A program made the translations under genes and the position numbers. A stretch of 21,071 bases of DNA from UBA4658 sp002405485 (GTDB taxonomy: Bacteria; Planctomycetota; Phycisphaerae; Phycisphaerales; UBA1924): positions 1 through 21,071 of the forward strand of contig DAISGC010000068.1 of NCBI GenBank assembly GCA_036823255.1, in the 5' to 3' direction. Of the stretch, positions 7,984-15,541 are shown piece after piece. Every line of letters begins with the position of its first letter. The stretch's first letter is position 1. A model generated the notes under the pieces. The model worked only from the letters and a program-made list of their open reading frames with translations, searched no databases and was not told the DNA's origin.

Positions 7984-9033
7984 TCAGTCGTTCGGGTTGG
8001 TCGGGTCCTCGACGCGGTTGCTCCCGCTGATGGACCAGAACCGCTCGCCCCACAGCCGCTGCCGGATCGTCTCACTCACCGTGAGCAGGTCCACGTGCCC
8101 GTCCACGAACACGAAGTTCGCGGCCCCACCCTTGTCATCGCGCTTGCCCTTGTGCTGGCGCCCGACCGCGTTCATGGTCGTGGGCGTCGCCAGGTCGATC
8201 GCTCCCGCGGGAACCTCGGTCTCGCGACGGATATCCAGAAGGGCCGGATACTCGAATCGCGCCCGCTGTCCGGAACCCTCGGCCTCGGCGTACACGTCCG
8301 CGCCCGAGGAGCGACCGACAAAGGGCGTGATCGGCCGGTGGCTCTTGCTCTTCCACCCCTGCCCGCCGCGATCCGCGATCGGCTCCCACGAGCCGTTGAA
8401 GATGTACTCGGTCGCCAGGATCGTCCGCACCGGGAACGTGATCTGGCTGTCGCGCACCAGGATGTTCTTCCGGTCCCCGCCCGAGGAGAAGAACTTGTTC
8501 CGCGGGAAGATCGCACCGTTCCCGGCGTACGCCGTTCGCTTGGCCTGACGGTCCTTGGGCGGATCCGTCGGCGCCGAGTTGCCCAGGTCGTTCACCTGAC
8601 CCGGATCCCAGTTCTTCTGCTCGTTGCCCGGATTCGTCGCCGGGGCTCCGCCTCGCGGCACGCTGGCGCACGTGAACGCCTCCTCCGCCACCGATCCGCC
8701 CGCGCTCGTGTCAAACAGCGACGCCGACCAGTGCACGTACCCGTTGATCGGATCCGGGTGCGACGTCTGCTGGTTCTCGAACGACCAGTCAAAGCCGGCC
8801 TGCGAGTCGGCGTACACGTAGTGCGGCGGGTAGAACTCCTTGTTGTTGGCGTTATAGGTCACCACGCCCTGTCCAACGGTCCGGATGTTCGCCGCGCATC
8901 GCACGGTCCGCGCCGCCTCGCGCGCCTTGCCGAGCGACGGCAGCAGAATCCCGATCAGCAGCGCGATGATCGCAATGACCACCAGCAGTTCAATGAGCGT
9001 AAAGGCCGTTCGCAGTCCGTGCAGCGTGCGCAT
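7984..9033 (-). CDS. Pseudopilin-like protein with type IV N-terminal methylation motif
   Basis: A 349-residue protein of the planctomycete pseudopilin-like group (prepilin N-terminal cleavage domain plus a long exported domain). A short leader MRTLHGLRTA is followed by FTLIELLVVIAIIALLIG, the class III signal cut by prepilin peptidase before Phe11. Glu15 is the conserved fifth residue of the mature form. Ala replaces the usual Gly at -1, which the enzyme can accept. Near the C-terminus ANFVFVDGHVDLL matches the FxDGH segment common in this group (DUF1559-like). The start ATG has GGAG 8 bases upstream. The protein is probably exported through a type II-like system and may be a structural or minor pseudopilin. 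The upstream gap (9034-9248) is AT-richer than its surroundings and probably holds the promoter. No paralogous pseudopilin or secretion ATPase is in view. Confidence 0.87.
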   Translation of the reverse strand: MRTLHGLRTAFTLIELLVVIAIIALLIGILLPSLGKAREAARTVRCAANIRTVGQGVVTYNANNKEFYPPHYVYADSQAGFDWSFENQQTSHPDPINGYVHWSASLFDTSAGGSVAEEAFTCASVPRGGAPATNPGNEQKNWDPGQVNDLGNSAPTDPPKDRQAKRTAYAGNGAIFPRNKFFSSGGDRKNILVRDSQITFPVRTILATEYIFNGSWEPIADRGGQGWKSKSHRPITPFVGRSSGADVYAEAEGSGQRARFEYPALLDIRRETEVPAGAIDLATPTTMNAVGRQHKGKRDDKGGAANFVFVDGHVDLLTVSETIRQRLWGERFWSISGSNRVEDPTNPND

Positions 9034-9132
9034 GAATGGCTCCAGTTCGATCGCCGTCGCTCCACCCGCGACTCAACGATCAGTTCCGGAGACAGCGTAC
9101 CCGCGTCGGTTCGAAATACGACATGAGCTTGT

Positions 9133-9204
9133 ATCAAGATTGCGCTGGGGATCGTTTCCAGGTTCTCAATGACCGCACATCTTGACACGAACTTTATCTT
9201 GACA
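9133..9204. promoter_or_regulatory. Cluster of TCAAGAT half-sites upstream of the pseudopilin gene
   Basis: The 9-mer ATCTTGACA occurs twice on the + strand (9179-9187 and 9196-9204, starts 17 bases apart). A partial inverted copy, ATCAAGAT, lies at 9133-9140. They are in the AT-rich gap between dps and the pseudopilin gene. They could be an operator for either gene's transcript. No regulator can be named. Confidence 0.3.
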
Positions 9205-9248
9205 TTATCTTCACGAAACGCTCACGCGTGTCGTTCACAACACGCTCT

Positions 9249-9731
9249 TCACTTGATCTTCGCATCGTGGGCCTCGACCAGCCAAAGCTGCTTGTCCACC
9301 TCTCGGCAGATCTCCGTGCACAGATCCGCCGTCACCTGGTCACCCGCCGACGACGCTCGGTCGATCGCCGCCCGGATCTTCCCCCCGAAATCGGCGAGCA
9401 CTCCGGCCACAGCCGAGACATGACCATCCCAGCTCACCACCGCAAGCGGATACTCCGGCAGGGTTGTCGCCGCCGCCACCGACCTCACTGTCCCCACCGG
9501 CGTTCCGCCGAGCTGCACAATCCGCTCGGCGAGCAGGTCCGCCCACTCCTGGGCCTGCTCGGCCACGCCGTCAAACACCTCGTGCAGCCCCTGGAAGTTC
9601 GGCCCTCGGACCGTCCAGTGGGCCTGCTTGGCTTGGGTCAAAAGGTCCACCGCGTCGGCGAGGCGGGGGGCCAGCAGTTCGCAGATCGTCCGTCTCGTCG
9701 CCTCCGGGAGCGTGTTTCGGGTGGTGTGCAT
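9249..9731 (-). CDS. dps: Dps-family ferritin (DNA-protection / iron-storage protein)
   Basis: A 160-residue mini-ferritin that oxidises Fe(II) with peroxide and stores iron in a dodecamer, protecting DNA. The ferroxidase ligands sit in the correct spacing for Dps: H38, H50, D54, D65 and E69, in QAKQAHWTVRGPNFQGLH, EVFDGV and ADLLAER. The spacings 12, 4, 11 and 4 match E. coli Dps. The C-terminal helix has LCTEICREVDKQLWLVEAH, also typical. The frame is open upstream, but the ATG at 9731 gives a normal-length protein. No Shine-Dalgarno is visible, and a TATCCT box ends 5 bases before the ATG. It is divergent from the OPT transporter genes, with a 179-base shared region. The N-terminus is short and not Lys-rich, so DNA binding is uncertain. 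A DNA-starvation ferritin without DNA binding is equally possible. Confidence 0.93.
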   Translation of the reverse strand: MHTTRNTLPEATRRTICELLAPRLADAVDLLTQAKQAHWTVRGPNFQGLHEVFDGVAEQAQEWADLLAERIVQLGGTPVGTVRSVAAATTLPEYPLAVVSWDGHVSAVAGVLADFGGKIRAAIDRASSAGDQVTADLCTEICREVDKQLWLVEAHDAKIK

Positions 9732-9736
9732 GTCCG

Positions 9737-9742
9737 AGGATA
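9737..9742 (-). promoter_or_regulatory. -10-like box just before dps
   Basis: TATCCT on the reverse strand ends 5 bases before the dps ATG. With no Shine-Dalgarno in the leader, a leaderless start is possible. Confidence 0.35.
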
Positions 9743-9798
9743 CCCCCGAACCACAACCGATCCGGCAGGTTTCTCCGCCCCGAGCAACCGACACCGCC

Positions 9799-9827
9799 TT
9801 GCGGGATCGACAGGCTTCCTTTACGAT
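9799..9827 (+). promoter_or_regulatory. Possible promoter of the OPT transporter pair
   Basis: TTGCGG (9799-9804) is followed after 17 bases by TACGAT (9822-9827), which has four of six consensus -10 bases. It would give a leader of roughly 75 bases before the first OPT gene. The palindrome CGGAT-TG-ATCCG (9851-9862) lies in that leader. Confidence 0.3.
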
Positions 9828-9910
9828 CTGCCATTCCAACCCGCTCTATCCGGATTGATCCGTATGTTCGGGTTTTTCTTCGCCCGTCCGCCTTCCCAGT
9901 GAGACCGCCC

Positions 9911-11986
9911 ATGGCCTCCGCGCCCGACGCCCGACCCGACACCCACAACTCGGCTCCGTCCCCCACCGGGGTTCCGGCGCTTCCCCCTGACGCAACACCC
10001 GAACAGAAGGACGCCCACTGGTTCGCGCACGTGTACCAGGGCGACCGCATGCCCCAGCTCACGCTCCGAGCCGTGGTCATGGGCGGCATCCTCGGGATGC
10101 TCATGTCCATCTCCAACCTCTACACCACGCTGGCCATCGGCTGGGGCTTCGGCGTCGCCATCACCGCCTGCGTCATGAGCTATGTGATCTGGAACGGCAT
10201 TCGCGCCGCCACCGGCGGCGCGGTCTCCAAGATGTCCATCCTGGAGAACAACTGCATGCAGTCCACGGCGGCCGCCGCCGGCTCCTCCACCGGCGCCACC
10301 ATCGCCACCATGTTCGGCGCGCTGCTCCTGCTGGAGAAGGTCCCCGAAGGCAAGACCGCCGCGGATGTTGCGAGCTGGTCGATCAACGGGGGCCAGTGGT
10401 GGGTGGTCGCCGCGTTCACGTTCCTGACGGCGTGCCTGGGGGTCTTCCTTGCCGTGCCCATGAAGCGGCAGATGATCAACCACGAGCAGCTGCGCTTTCC
10501 CTCTGGCGTCGCCGCCGCCGAGACCCTCAAGAGTCTGTACTCCGACAGCGCCGAGAGCGTCCAGAAGGCCTACACGCTGCTGGTCGGACTGGCCGCGGGC
10601 TTGCTGCTGGGCTTGCTGAACACCGCCGAGGGAGCGATCTCCGCGATCGATCGGTTCTTCAAGGCCGTGCCGATTCGCCTTCCCGAGTCGCTTCCTCTTC
10701 CGCTGACGGAGTGGGCCAAGAACAACCTCTGGTCGGGGAAGACGGGCGTCGCGTACCAGTTCGACGTCAGTCTGCTGCTGGTCGCCGCCGGGATCATCAC
10801 GCGGATGCGTGTGAGTCTGAGCATGTTCCTGGGCTCGGTGCTGCTGTATTTTGTTGTTGGTCCGTATCTGGTGCGGATGGACCAGAAGATCCCGAACTCC
10901 GGCTGGATCGCCGACCCGAACGCTCCCGGCGGGTTCGCGTTTGATCCCGCGCTCAAGGCCGCCGAGACGGTCGTCAGCATCGACGTCGTCGGCGGGGGCA
11001 CGGTGCTGCACTTCACGCGCTGGGCGCTCTGGGGCGGCACCGCGGTCATGGTCTTTGCTTCGCTCACCACCCTCGCGTTGCAGTGGAAGGTCGTCGCCCG
11101 CGCCTTCACCGGGCTCTTTGGCAAGAAGACCTCGGGCAATGACCGGCTTGCCGCCATCGAGGTGCCCAACTCCTGGATGATCATCGGGCTCATCCCCATC
11201 ACCATCGCGATGGTCATCCTTCAGTATGTCGCCTTCGGGATCACCTGGTGGGCAGGGCTGCTGGCGATTGCCATGAGCTTCGTCCTGTCGATGGTCGCGT
11301 GTCGATCCACCGGCGAGACCGACACCAATCCCATCGGGGCCATGGGCAAGGTCATGCAGCTCACCTTCGCCGTCATCAAGCCCAAGATGATCATCCCGAA
11401 TCTCGCTTCCGCCGGGGTGGCCGCCAACTCCGCCGCCGCCAGCGCGGACCTGCTCACCGACCTGAAGTCCGGCTATCTGCTCGGGGCCAACCCTCGTCGG
11501 CAGTTCATCGCGCAGTTCGTGGGGGTGTTCTTCGGAACCCTCGCGATCGTCCCCGCGTGGTTCCTCATGATCCCCAACAAGGCCGCGCTCGAGAAGTACG
11601 CCCTCCCTGCCACCCAGCAGTGGGCCGCCGTGGCCAAGGTCCTTACCGAGGGTCTGCACAAGCTCCCGGACTCGGCCAAGGTCGCGCTGCTCATCGGCGC
11701 CCTTGTGGGCATCGCCATCCCGCTCGTTGAGCGGCTCACCCCGCGGAACCTCCGCGGCTACCTCCCAAGTGCGATGGGCCTCGGGCTGTCCTGGGTCATT
11801 CCATTCGGAAACGCCTTCGGGTTCCTGCTCGGAGCCGTCATCGTCTGGCTGTGGGAGAAGCTCAGCTCCAAGAGCGCCGACAAGTACTCCGTCGCCATCG
11901 CCTCCGGCATCATCGCCGGCGAGAGTCTCATGAAGGCCATCCTGGCCATGACGGCCACCGCGCTGGGCCTGCTCGCGGTCAACTGA
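9911..11986 (+). CDS. OPT-family oligopeptide transporter (first of a tandem pair)
   Basis: A 691-residue polytopic inner-membrane protein of the oligopeptide transporter (OPT) superfamily, which imports small peptides or metal chelates with protons. A hydrophilic Pro/Ala-rich N-terminal tail (1-55) precedes MPQLTLRAVVMGGILGMLM and SNLYTTLAIGWGFGVAITA, the OPT entry motif. Then come MSILENNCMQSTAAAAG, PMKRQMINHEQLRFPSGVAAA and, late in the protein, ANSAAASADLLTDLKSGYLL and GANPRRQFIAQFVGV, all family features. Many hydrophobic segments follow through to the C-terminus. I chose the ATG at 9911 because the open frame upstream is antisense to dps. There is no strong Shine-Dalgarno. The second OPT gene starts 32 bases after this stop, so they are probably co-transcribed. 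The substrate is not predictable from sequence alone. Confidence 0.9.
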   Translation: MASAPDARPDTHNSAPSPTGVPALPPDATPEQKDAHWFAHVYQGDRMPQLTLRAVVMGGILGMLMSISNLYTTLAIGWGFGVAITACVMSYVIWNGIRAATGGAVSKMSILENNCMQSTAAAAGSSTGATIATMFGALLLLEKVPEGKTAADVASWSINGGQWWVVAAFTFLTACLGVFLAVPMKRQMINHEQLRFPSGVAAAETLKSLYSDSAESVQKAYTLLVGLAAGLLLGLLNTAEGAISAIDRFFKAVPIRLPESLPLPLTEWAKNNLWSGKTGVAYQFDVSLLLVAAGIITRMRVSLSMFLGSVLLYFVVGPYLVRMDQKIPNSGWIADPNAPGGFAFDPALKAAETVVSIDVVGGGTVLHFTRWALWGGTAVMVFASLTTLALQWKVVARAFTGLFGKKTSGNDRLAAIEVPNSWMIIGLIPITIAMVILQYVAFGITWWAGLLAIAMSFVLSMVACRSTGETDTNPIGAMGKVMQLTFAVIKPKMIIPNLASAGVAANSAAASADLLTDLKSGYLLGANPRRQFIAQFVGVFFGTLAIVPAWFLMIPNKAALEKYALPATQQWAAVAKVLTEGLHKLPDSAKVALLIGALVGIAIPLVERLTPRNLRGYLPSAMGLGLSWVIPFGNAFGFLLGAVIVWLWEKLSSKSADKYSVAIASGIIAGESLMKAILAMTATALGLLAVN

Positions 11987-12018
11987 CCCTCCTGCATCCG
12001 ACCCGCCCCCATCCTCCC

Positions 12019-14094
12019 ATGGCCATTCCGCAGCTCACCGACGAACAAGTACGCACGTGGACCCGCGAGCAGAAGGACCGCTGGTGGCTTGAGAACGTCT
12101 ATCGCGGGACCATGCCGCAGCTCACCCTTCGCTCGGCGCTCACCGGCTTCGTGCTGGGCGGGGCCCTCAGCGCCACCAACCTCTACGTCGGCGCCAAGAC
12201 CGGCTGGACGCTCGGCGTCGGGCTCACGAGCGTCATCCTCGCCTTCGCGATGTTCAAGATCCATCATGCCCTTTTCGCCCGCTTCGGCGCCAAGGACATG
12301 ACGATCCTCGAGAACAACGCGATGCAGTCCATCGCCACCGCCGCCGGCTACATGACCGGCCCGCTCATCTCCGGCATGGCCGCGTTCATGTGGATCGAGA
12401 ACAAGCCCATGCCCTGGTGGCAGATGTTCTGGTTCAACGTCGTGCTCTCCATCCTCGGCGTGCTCGTCGCCTTCCCCATGAAGCGACGGTTCATCAACGA
12501 CGAGCAGCAGCCCTTCCCCGAGGGACGCGCCTGCGGCGTCGTGCTCGACACGCTCTACACCTCCGCCGCCGCCGTCGGCCTGTTCAAGGCCAAGGCCCTG
12601 GGCGTCGCCGCCGTCCTTGCCGCTTCTCTCCAGTTCCTCATGGGCGAGGCCTATCTCAAGGCCCTGCACGCCCTCGTGCTCATGGCCAAAAGCGGTCAGT
12701 CCTGGACCGACACGCTCAAGGCCAACGCCGACGCCATCAAGTCCACGTGGCACCTTCCGCACGATGTGAGCGGGCTCTACGCCTGGCTCGCCAGCAAGAA
12801 CATGGAGCCCAAAATCGGGCACGTCCCCTTCAAGCAGCTCGGCTTCACGCCCGCGCTCGACCTGGCCATGTTCGGCGCCGGCGGGCTCATGGGCATCAAG
12901 GCCGCCATCAGCATGCTCATCGGCATGTTCGTGAACTTCTTCATCGTCGTCCCCTGGATGATCCACCTGGGCGAGATCAAGCCCCGCAGCGGCGTGCTCG
13001 AGGCCGGCACCGCCGTCTTCGGGCGAACCCACATCCTGAACACCTGGGCTCTGTGGTGGGGCATCGCGATGATGGGCACCGCCGCGATGGTCTCCCTCTT
13101 TGCCCGCCCCGAGGTCTTCGTCGAGGCCTTCAAGGGTCTCTTTGCGGGCAAGAAGAAGTCCGGCGCAGACCCCGTCGCACACATCGAGGTCCCGCTGTGG
13201 ATCTCCTGGATCGGTATCCCCGTCGTCGGCGCCGTCGGCGTCTGGATGGCCCACGACTGGTTCGGCGTTTCGTGGATCTTCGGCGCACTCGCCATCCCGA
13301 TGATCATCGTCCTCACACTCATCGCCGCCAGCAGCACCGCGCTCCCCGGCATCACCCCGACCGCCAAACACTCCAACATCACGCAGTTCCTCATAGGCGC
13401 CGACGCCCCCCAGCGCCCCCCCACCAACCTCATGACCGGCGTCATGTGCGGCGAGGTCGCAAGCAACGCAAGCAACCTCCTCATGGACATCAAGCCCGGC
13501 TACATGCTCGGCGGCAAGCCGCGCCATCAGGCCGTCGGACACGTCATCGGCATCATCTCCGGCGCCATCGCCAGCACACTGCTGTTCTTCCCGCTCTTCA
13601 CCCGCGGATTCGACCCGGAGAAGGCCAAGCTCGACCCGCAGCACATGCAGAACGTCATGGCCCCCGAGGGCGGTCAGTTCGGCTTCCCCTCCGCGCTGCA
13701 GTGGAAGGGCGTGAGCGATCTCGTCACCTCGATCTTCGGCGGGCCCTCCGCCGGCACGCTCCTCACCCAGTCCATCGTCGTGTCCATGCTCATCGCCGTG
13801 GCCGTCGGCCTCGTGTTCGAACTGCTGCGCATCTTCACTCGAAGCAAGTTCCCGCTCTCACCCCTGGCCATCGGCCTGGGCGTCGTCGTGCCTCCCGAAT
13901 CCACACTCGCGATGTTCGCCGGCGCGATGTTCTTCTGGCTCATGCACCGCGTGTACTCCAAGAAAAAGGAGTCCACCGGTCACCTCCTCTGGGTCGCGAC
14001 CCAGGAGCCGATCTGCGCCGGCATCATCGCCGGCGCGGCGCTGGTGGGCATCGGCGACGTGGTCGTCAAGGTCTTCGCCATGAGCGTCCCTTGA
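12019..14094 (+). CDS. OPT-family oligopeptide transporter (second of a tandem pair)
   Basis: A paralogue of the preceding gene and, with the chosen starts, exactly the same length (691 residues). The shared framework is clear: MPQLTLRSALTGFVLGG, SATNLYVGAKTGWTLGVGL, MTILENNAMQSIATAAGYM, AFPMKRRFINDEQQPFPEG, then CGEVASNASNLLMDIKPGYM and GGKPRHQAVGHVIG near the C-terminus. It differs from the first gene throughout its loops, so the duplication is old rather than recent. It has the more canonical OPT signature (NLYVGAKTGWTLG). The N-terminal tail is shorter, about 30 residues. The start ATG lies in CTCCCATGG with no good Shine-Dalgarno, so it may rely on coupling to the upstream gene. The gene pair could form a heteromer or have divided substrate range; this is inference. 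Confidence 0.9.
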   Translation: MAIPQLTDEQVRTWTREQKDRWWLENVYRGTMPQLTLRSALTGFVLGGALSATNLYVGAKTGWTLGVGLTSVILAFAMFKIHHALFARFGAKDMTILENNAMQSIATAAGYMTGPLISGMAAFMWIENKPMPWWQMFWFNVVLSILGVLVAFPMKRRFINDEQQPFPEGRACGVVLDTLYTSAAAVGLFKAKALGVAAVLAASLQFLMGEAYLKALHALVLMAKSGQSWTDTLKANADAIKSTWHLPHDVSGLYAWLASKNMEPKIGHVPFKQLGFTPALDLAMFGAGGLMGIKAAISMLIGMFVNFFIVVPWMIHLGEIKPRSGVLEAGTAVFGRTHILNTWALWWGIAMMGTAAMVSLFARPEVFVEAFKGLFAGKKKSGADPVAHIEVPLWISWIGIPVVGAVGVWMAHDWFGVSWIFGALAIPMIIVLTLIAASSTALPGITPTAKHSNITQFLIGADAPQRPPTNLMTGVMCGEVASNASNLLMDIKPGYMLGGKPRHQAVGHVIGIISGAIASTLLFFPLFTRGFDPEKAKLDPQHMQNVMAPEGGQFGFPSALQWKGVSDLVTSIFGGPSAGTLLTQSIVVSMLIAVAVGLVFELLRIFTRSKFPLSPLAIGLGVVVPPESTLAMFAGAMFFWLMHRVYSKKKESTGHLLWVATQEPICAGIIAGAALVGIGDVVVKVFAMSVP

Positions 14095-14156
14095 CCCTTG
14101 CGGGCGACCCCACGCGCCATCAATGACGAAAGTCCCGCCTCGCGATCGCGCCGCGG

Positions 14157-15044
14157 TCACGCCTGCGCCGCGGGAACCCCGATGACCGAGACCCCGAGCT
14201 GGTCGGCAAGGTCCAGGAGCGCGGGCTTGTCGATCATGATCACGTCCCCCGCCGCCAGCGCCAGGCACCGGCCACCGTGCCGATACAGATTCTCGATCGT
14301 CTTGGGCCCGACCGTGGGCACGTCGCTGCGCCGGTCGTGACCGGCCCGAGCCCCCTTGCAGACCGTCCAGCCGCTGGCCCGGCAGATCGCGCCCACACGC
14401 TCGATCATCCGATCCGTCCCCTCCACCGCCTCGACCGCGATGATGTCCCGATCCCGTACCGCCACGGCCTGCCCGATGTCCAGCCGAAGCGTCTGACTCA
14501 GCAGCGGCCACGCGAACGCGATGTCCGCACGCTGCTGCGTCGTGGGCTGACGCTTGGTCATCACCCCCGCCTCGGCGAGTTGGTCCATGATGGGCGCGGT
14601 GGAGTCGATCAAGTGCACTCCGTTTCGACTGAGCTCGTCAGCGATCGCCGCCAGCACCGCATGCGACCGACGATCATGCCGAAGATGGCGGAACCACGTC
14701 AGAAACGTCCGTGGATCCGGCAGGTTGTGGATGATACTCCAAGGCATCCCGTACATGAGCCGGGCCTTGTCGATCCGCCCGACCATGATCGCGTGCCGAA
14801 CGTCCACCTTCCGAAGCAACCCGCCCCAGCTCGCCACCCGCAGAACCCCCACCCGCCGAAACGTCGTGCACAGCGATGGCAGCTCCGGCTCGTACTGATT
14901 CCGCAAACCCAGCGCGTGAATCGGGTGCCCCGCGGCGGCCAGCCCCTTGGCAATCATGATCGTGAGACGACCCCCCGCGGCGATCAGCCCCACCGGCGTC
15001 GGCGGCGGCGGCGGATCGGGCAAGATGGTCAGCGTTGCCGCCAT
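14157..15044 (-). CDS. lpxI: UDP-2,3-diacylglucosamine pyrophosphatase LpxI (DUF1009)
   Basis: Hydrolyses UDP-2,3-diacylglucosamine to 2,3-diacylglucosamine 1-phosphate in lipid A synthesis, the LpxH-independent route. It is 295 residues, close to family length. The N-terminal domain has VGLIAAGGRLTIMIAKGLAA and VDVRHAIMVGRIDK. The middle has VLAAIADELSRNGV and LAEAGVMTKRQPT. The C-terminal domain has LRLDIGQAVAVRDRDIIAVE, EGTDRMIERVGAI and DVPTVGPKTIENL, all typical of LpxI; D211 in EGTD is strictly conserved. The frame is open further upstream; I use the ATG at 15044, where the family-like sequence begins after a Pro-rich lead. There is no clear Shine-Dalgarno, and a G-rich tract lies 24 bases upstream. 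In proteobacteria lpxI usually sits between lpxA and lpxB. Here it stands alone, converging with the OPT operon. Confidence 0.88.
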   Translation of the reverse strand: MAATLTILPDPPPPPTPVGLIAAGGRLTIMIAKGLAAAGHPIHALGLRNQYEPELPSLCTTFRRVGVLRVASWGGLLRKVDVRHAIMVGRIDKARLMYGMPWSIIHNLPDPRTFLTWFRHLRHDRRSHAVLAAIADELSRNGVHLIDSTAPIMDQLAEAGVMTKRQPTTQQRADIAFAWPLLSQTLRLDIGQAVAVRDRDIIAVEAVEGTDRMIERVGAICRASGWTVCKGARAGHDRRSDVPTVGPKTIENLYRHGGRCLALAAGDVIMIDKPALLDLADQLGVSVIGVPAAQA

Positions 15045-15067
15045 ACGTCCAGAACAGCTCTCACACA

Positions 15068-15086
15068 CCCCATCCCCCACCCCCCC
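15068..15086 (-). promoter_or_regulatory. G-rich tract (possible G-quadruplex) before lpxI
   Basis: The reverse strand carries G runs of 7, 5 and 4 separated by one or two bases, 24 bases before the lpxI ATG. The 7-G run can supply two of the four runs of an intramolecular quadruplex. It would be in the lpxI leader or core promoter. Confidence 0.35.
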
Positions 15087-15185
15087 GCGCCGGCCCGTGC
15101 AGCCCGGACCAACTCCCAAAGATCGAAGTGTATCGGTTCACAACGCGGCTTGGCAATCGCATTCCCGCAGTGGGTTTTCGTGAAC

Positions 15186-15208
15186 GCATGCCGATAGATC
15201 AGGCATGC
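15186..15208 (+). promoter_or_regulatory. Hairpin holding the start codon of the four-cysteine protein
   Basis: GCATGCC (15186-15192) and GGCATGC (15202-15208) are perfect inverted copies with a 9-base loop. The ATG of the following gene (15205-15207) lies in the 3' arm, so folding would hide it. Confidence 0.3.
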
Positions 15209-15510
15209 CCGACCACAGAGACATCGTGGACCTCTCCACCGTGACTCTCCGCACCCCTACCCAGAATCAGGGATTTCCCGGACACTTGGAGGGCAAGTCC
15301 GCGCCGGCCGGTTCACAATCCCCGGCGGTCGGCCGCCCTTTTCTGCGTTTGTGGTTTGAATGTGCCGGGCAGTACACCCGTGCGTATCGCTCGCCGGACG
15401 GTCAGACGTATGTTGGCCGATGCCCTACCTGCGGCGCAGGCACGCGTTTCCGGGTTGGTCCGGGCGGCACCAGCGAGCGGTTCTTTCGCGTCAGTTGCTC
15501 CCGCGGGTGA
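15205..15510 (+). CDS. Small four-cysteine (zinc-ribbon-like) protein of unknown function
   Basis: A 101-residue protein I cannot assign to a named family. The C-terminal half looks folded: PFLRLWFECAGQYTRAYR, then YVGRCPTCGAGTRFRVGPGG, then ERFFRVSCSRG. The four cysteines C53, C73, C76 and C98 fit a zinc site with a CPTC knuckle in the middle. The first 45 residues are polar with Pro, Ser and Gln and look disordered. The start ATG has no Shine-Dalgarno and lies in a hairpin arm. An in-frame GTG at 15241 is an alternative that would remove 12 residues. It is divergent from lpxI and its stop lies 27 bases from the convergent dut stop. A nucleic-acid-binding or protein-scaffold role is possible but unsupported. 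I am fairly sure it is real because of the ordered Cys pattern. Confidence 0.7.
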   Translation: MPDHRDIVDLSTVTLRTPTQNQGFPGHLEGKSAPAGSQSPAVGRPFLRLWFECAGQYTRAYRSPDGQTYVGRCPTCGAGTRFRVGPGGTSERFFRVSCSRG

Positions 15511-15541
15511 ACCTGGCCCGTGCTGATCTGACCGGGTTCAC
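15507..15541. terminator. Inverted repeat spanning both convergent stop codons
   Basis: GTGAACCTGG (15507-15516) and CCGGGTTCAC (15532-15541) form a 10-bp stem with one G-T pair and a 15-base loop. The TGA of the four-cysteine gene lies in one arm and the TGA of dut (TCA on the + strand) in the other. No T tract is present, so this would be at most a weak two-way terminator. Confidence 0.4.

Noticed and set aside
9182..9210. TTGACA boxes read as a + strand promoter
   Set aside because: No + strand gene follows until 9911, and no proper -10 lies at 16-18 bases; better viewed as repeats in the pseudopilin upstream region.
9464..9910. In-frame upstream extension of the first OPT gene
   Set aside because: It overlaps dps in antisense, and family similarity begins after the ATG at 9911.
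11758..13644. 628-codon reverse-strand open frame across the two OPT genes
   Set aside because: Spans the junction of two well-supported + strand genes; His/Asp/Glu/Gly-rich shadow composition.
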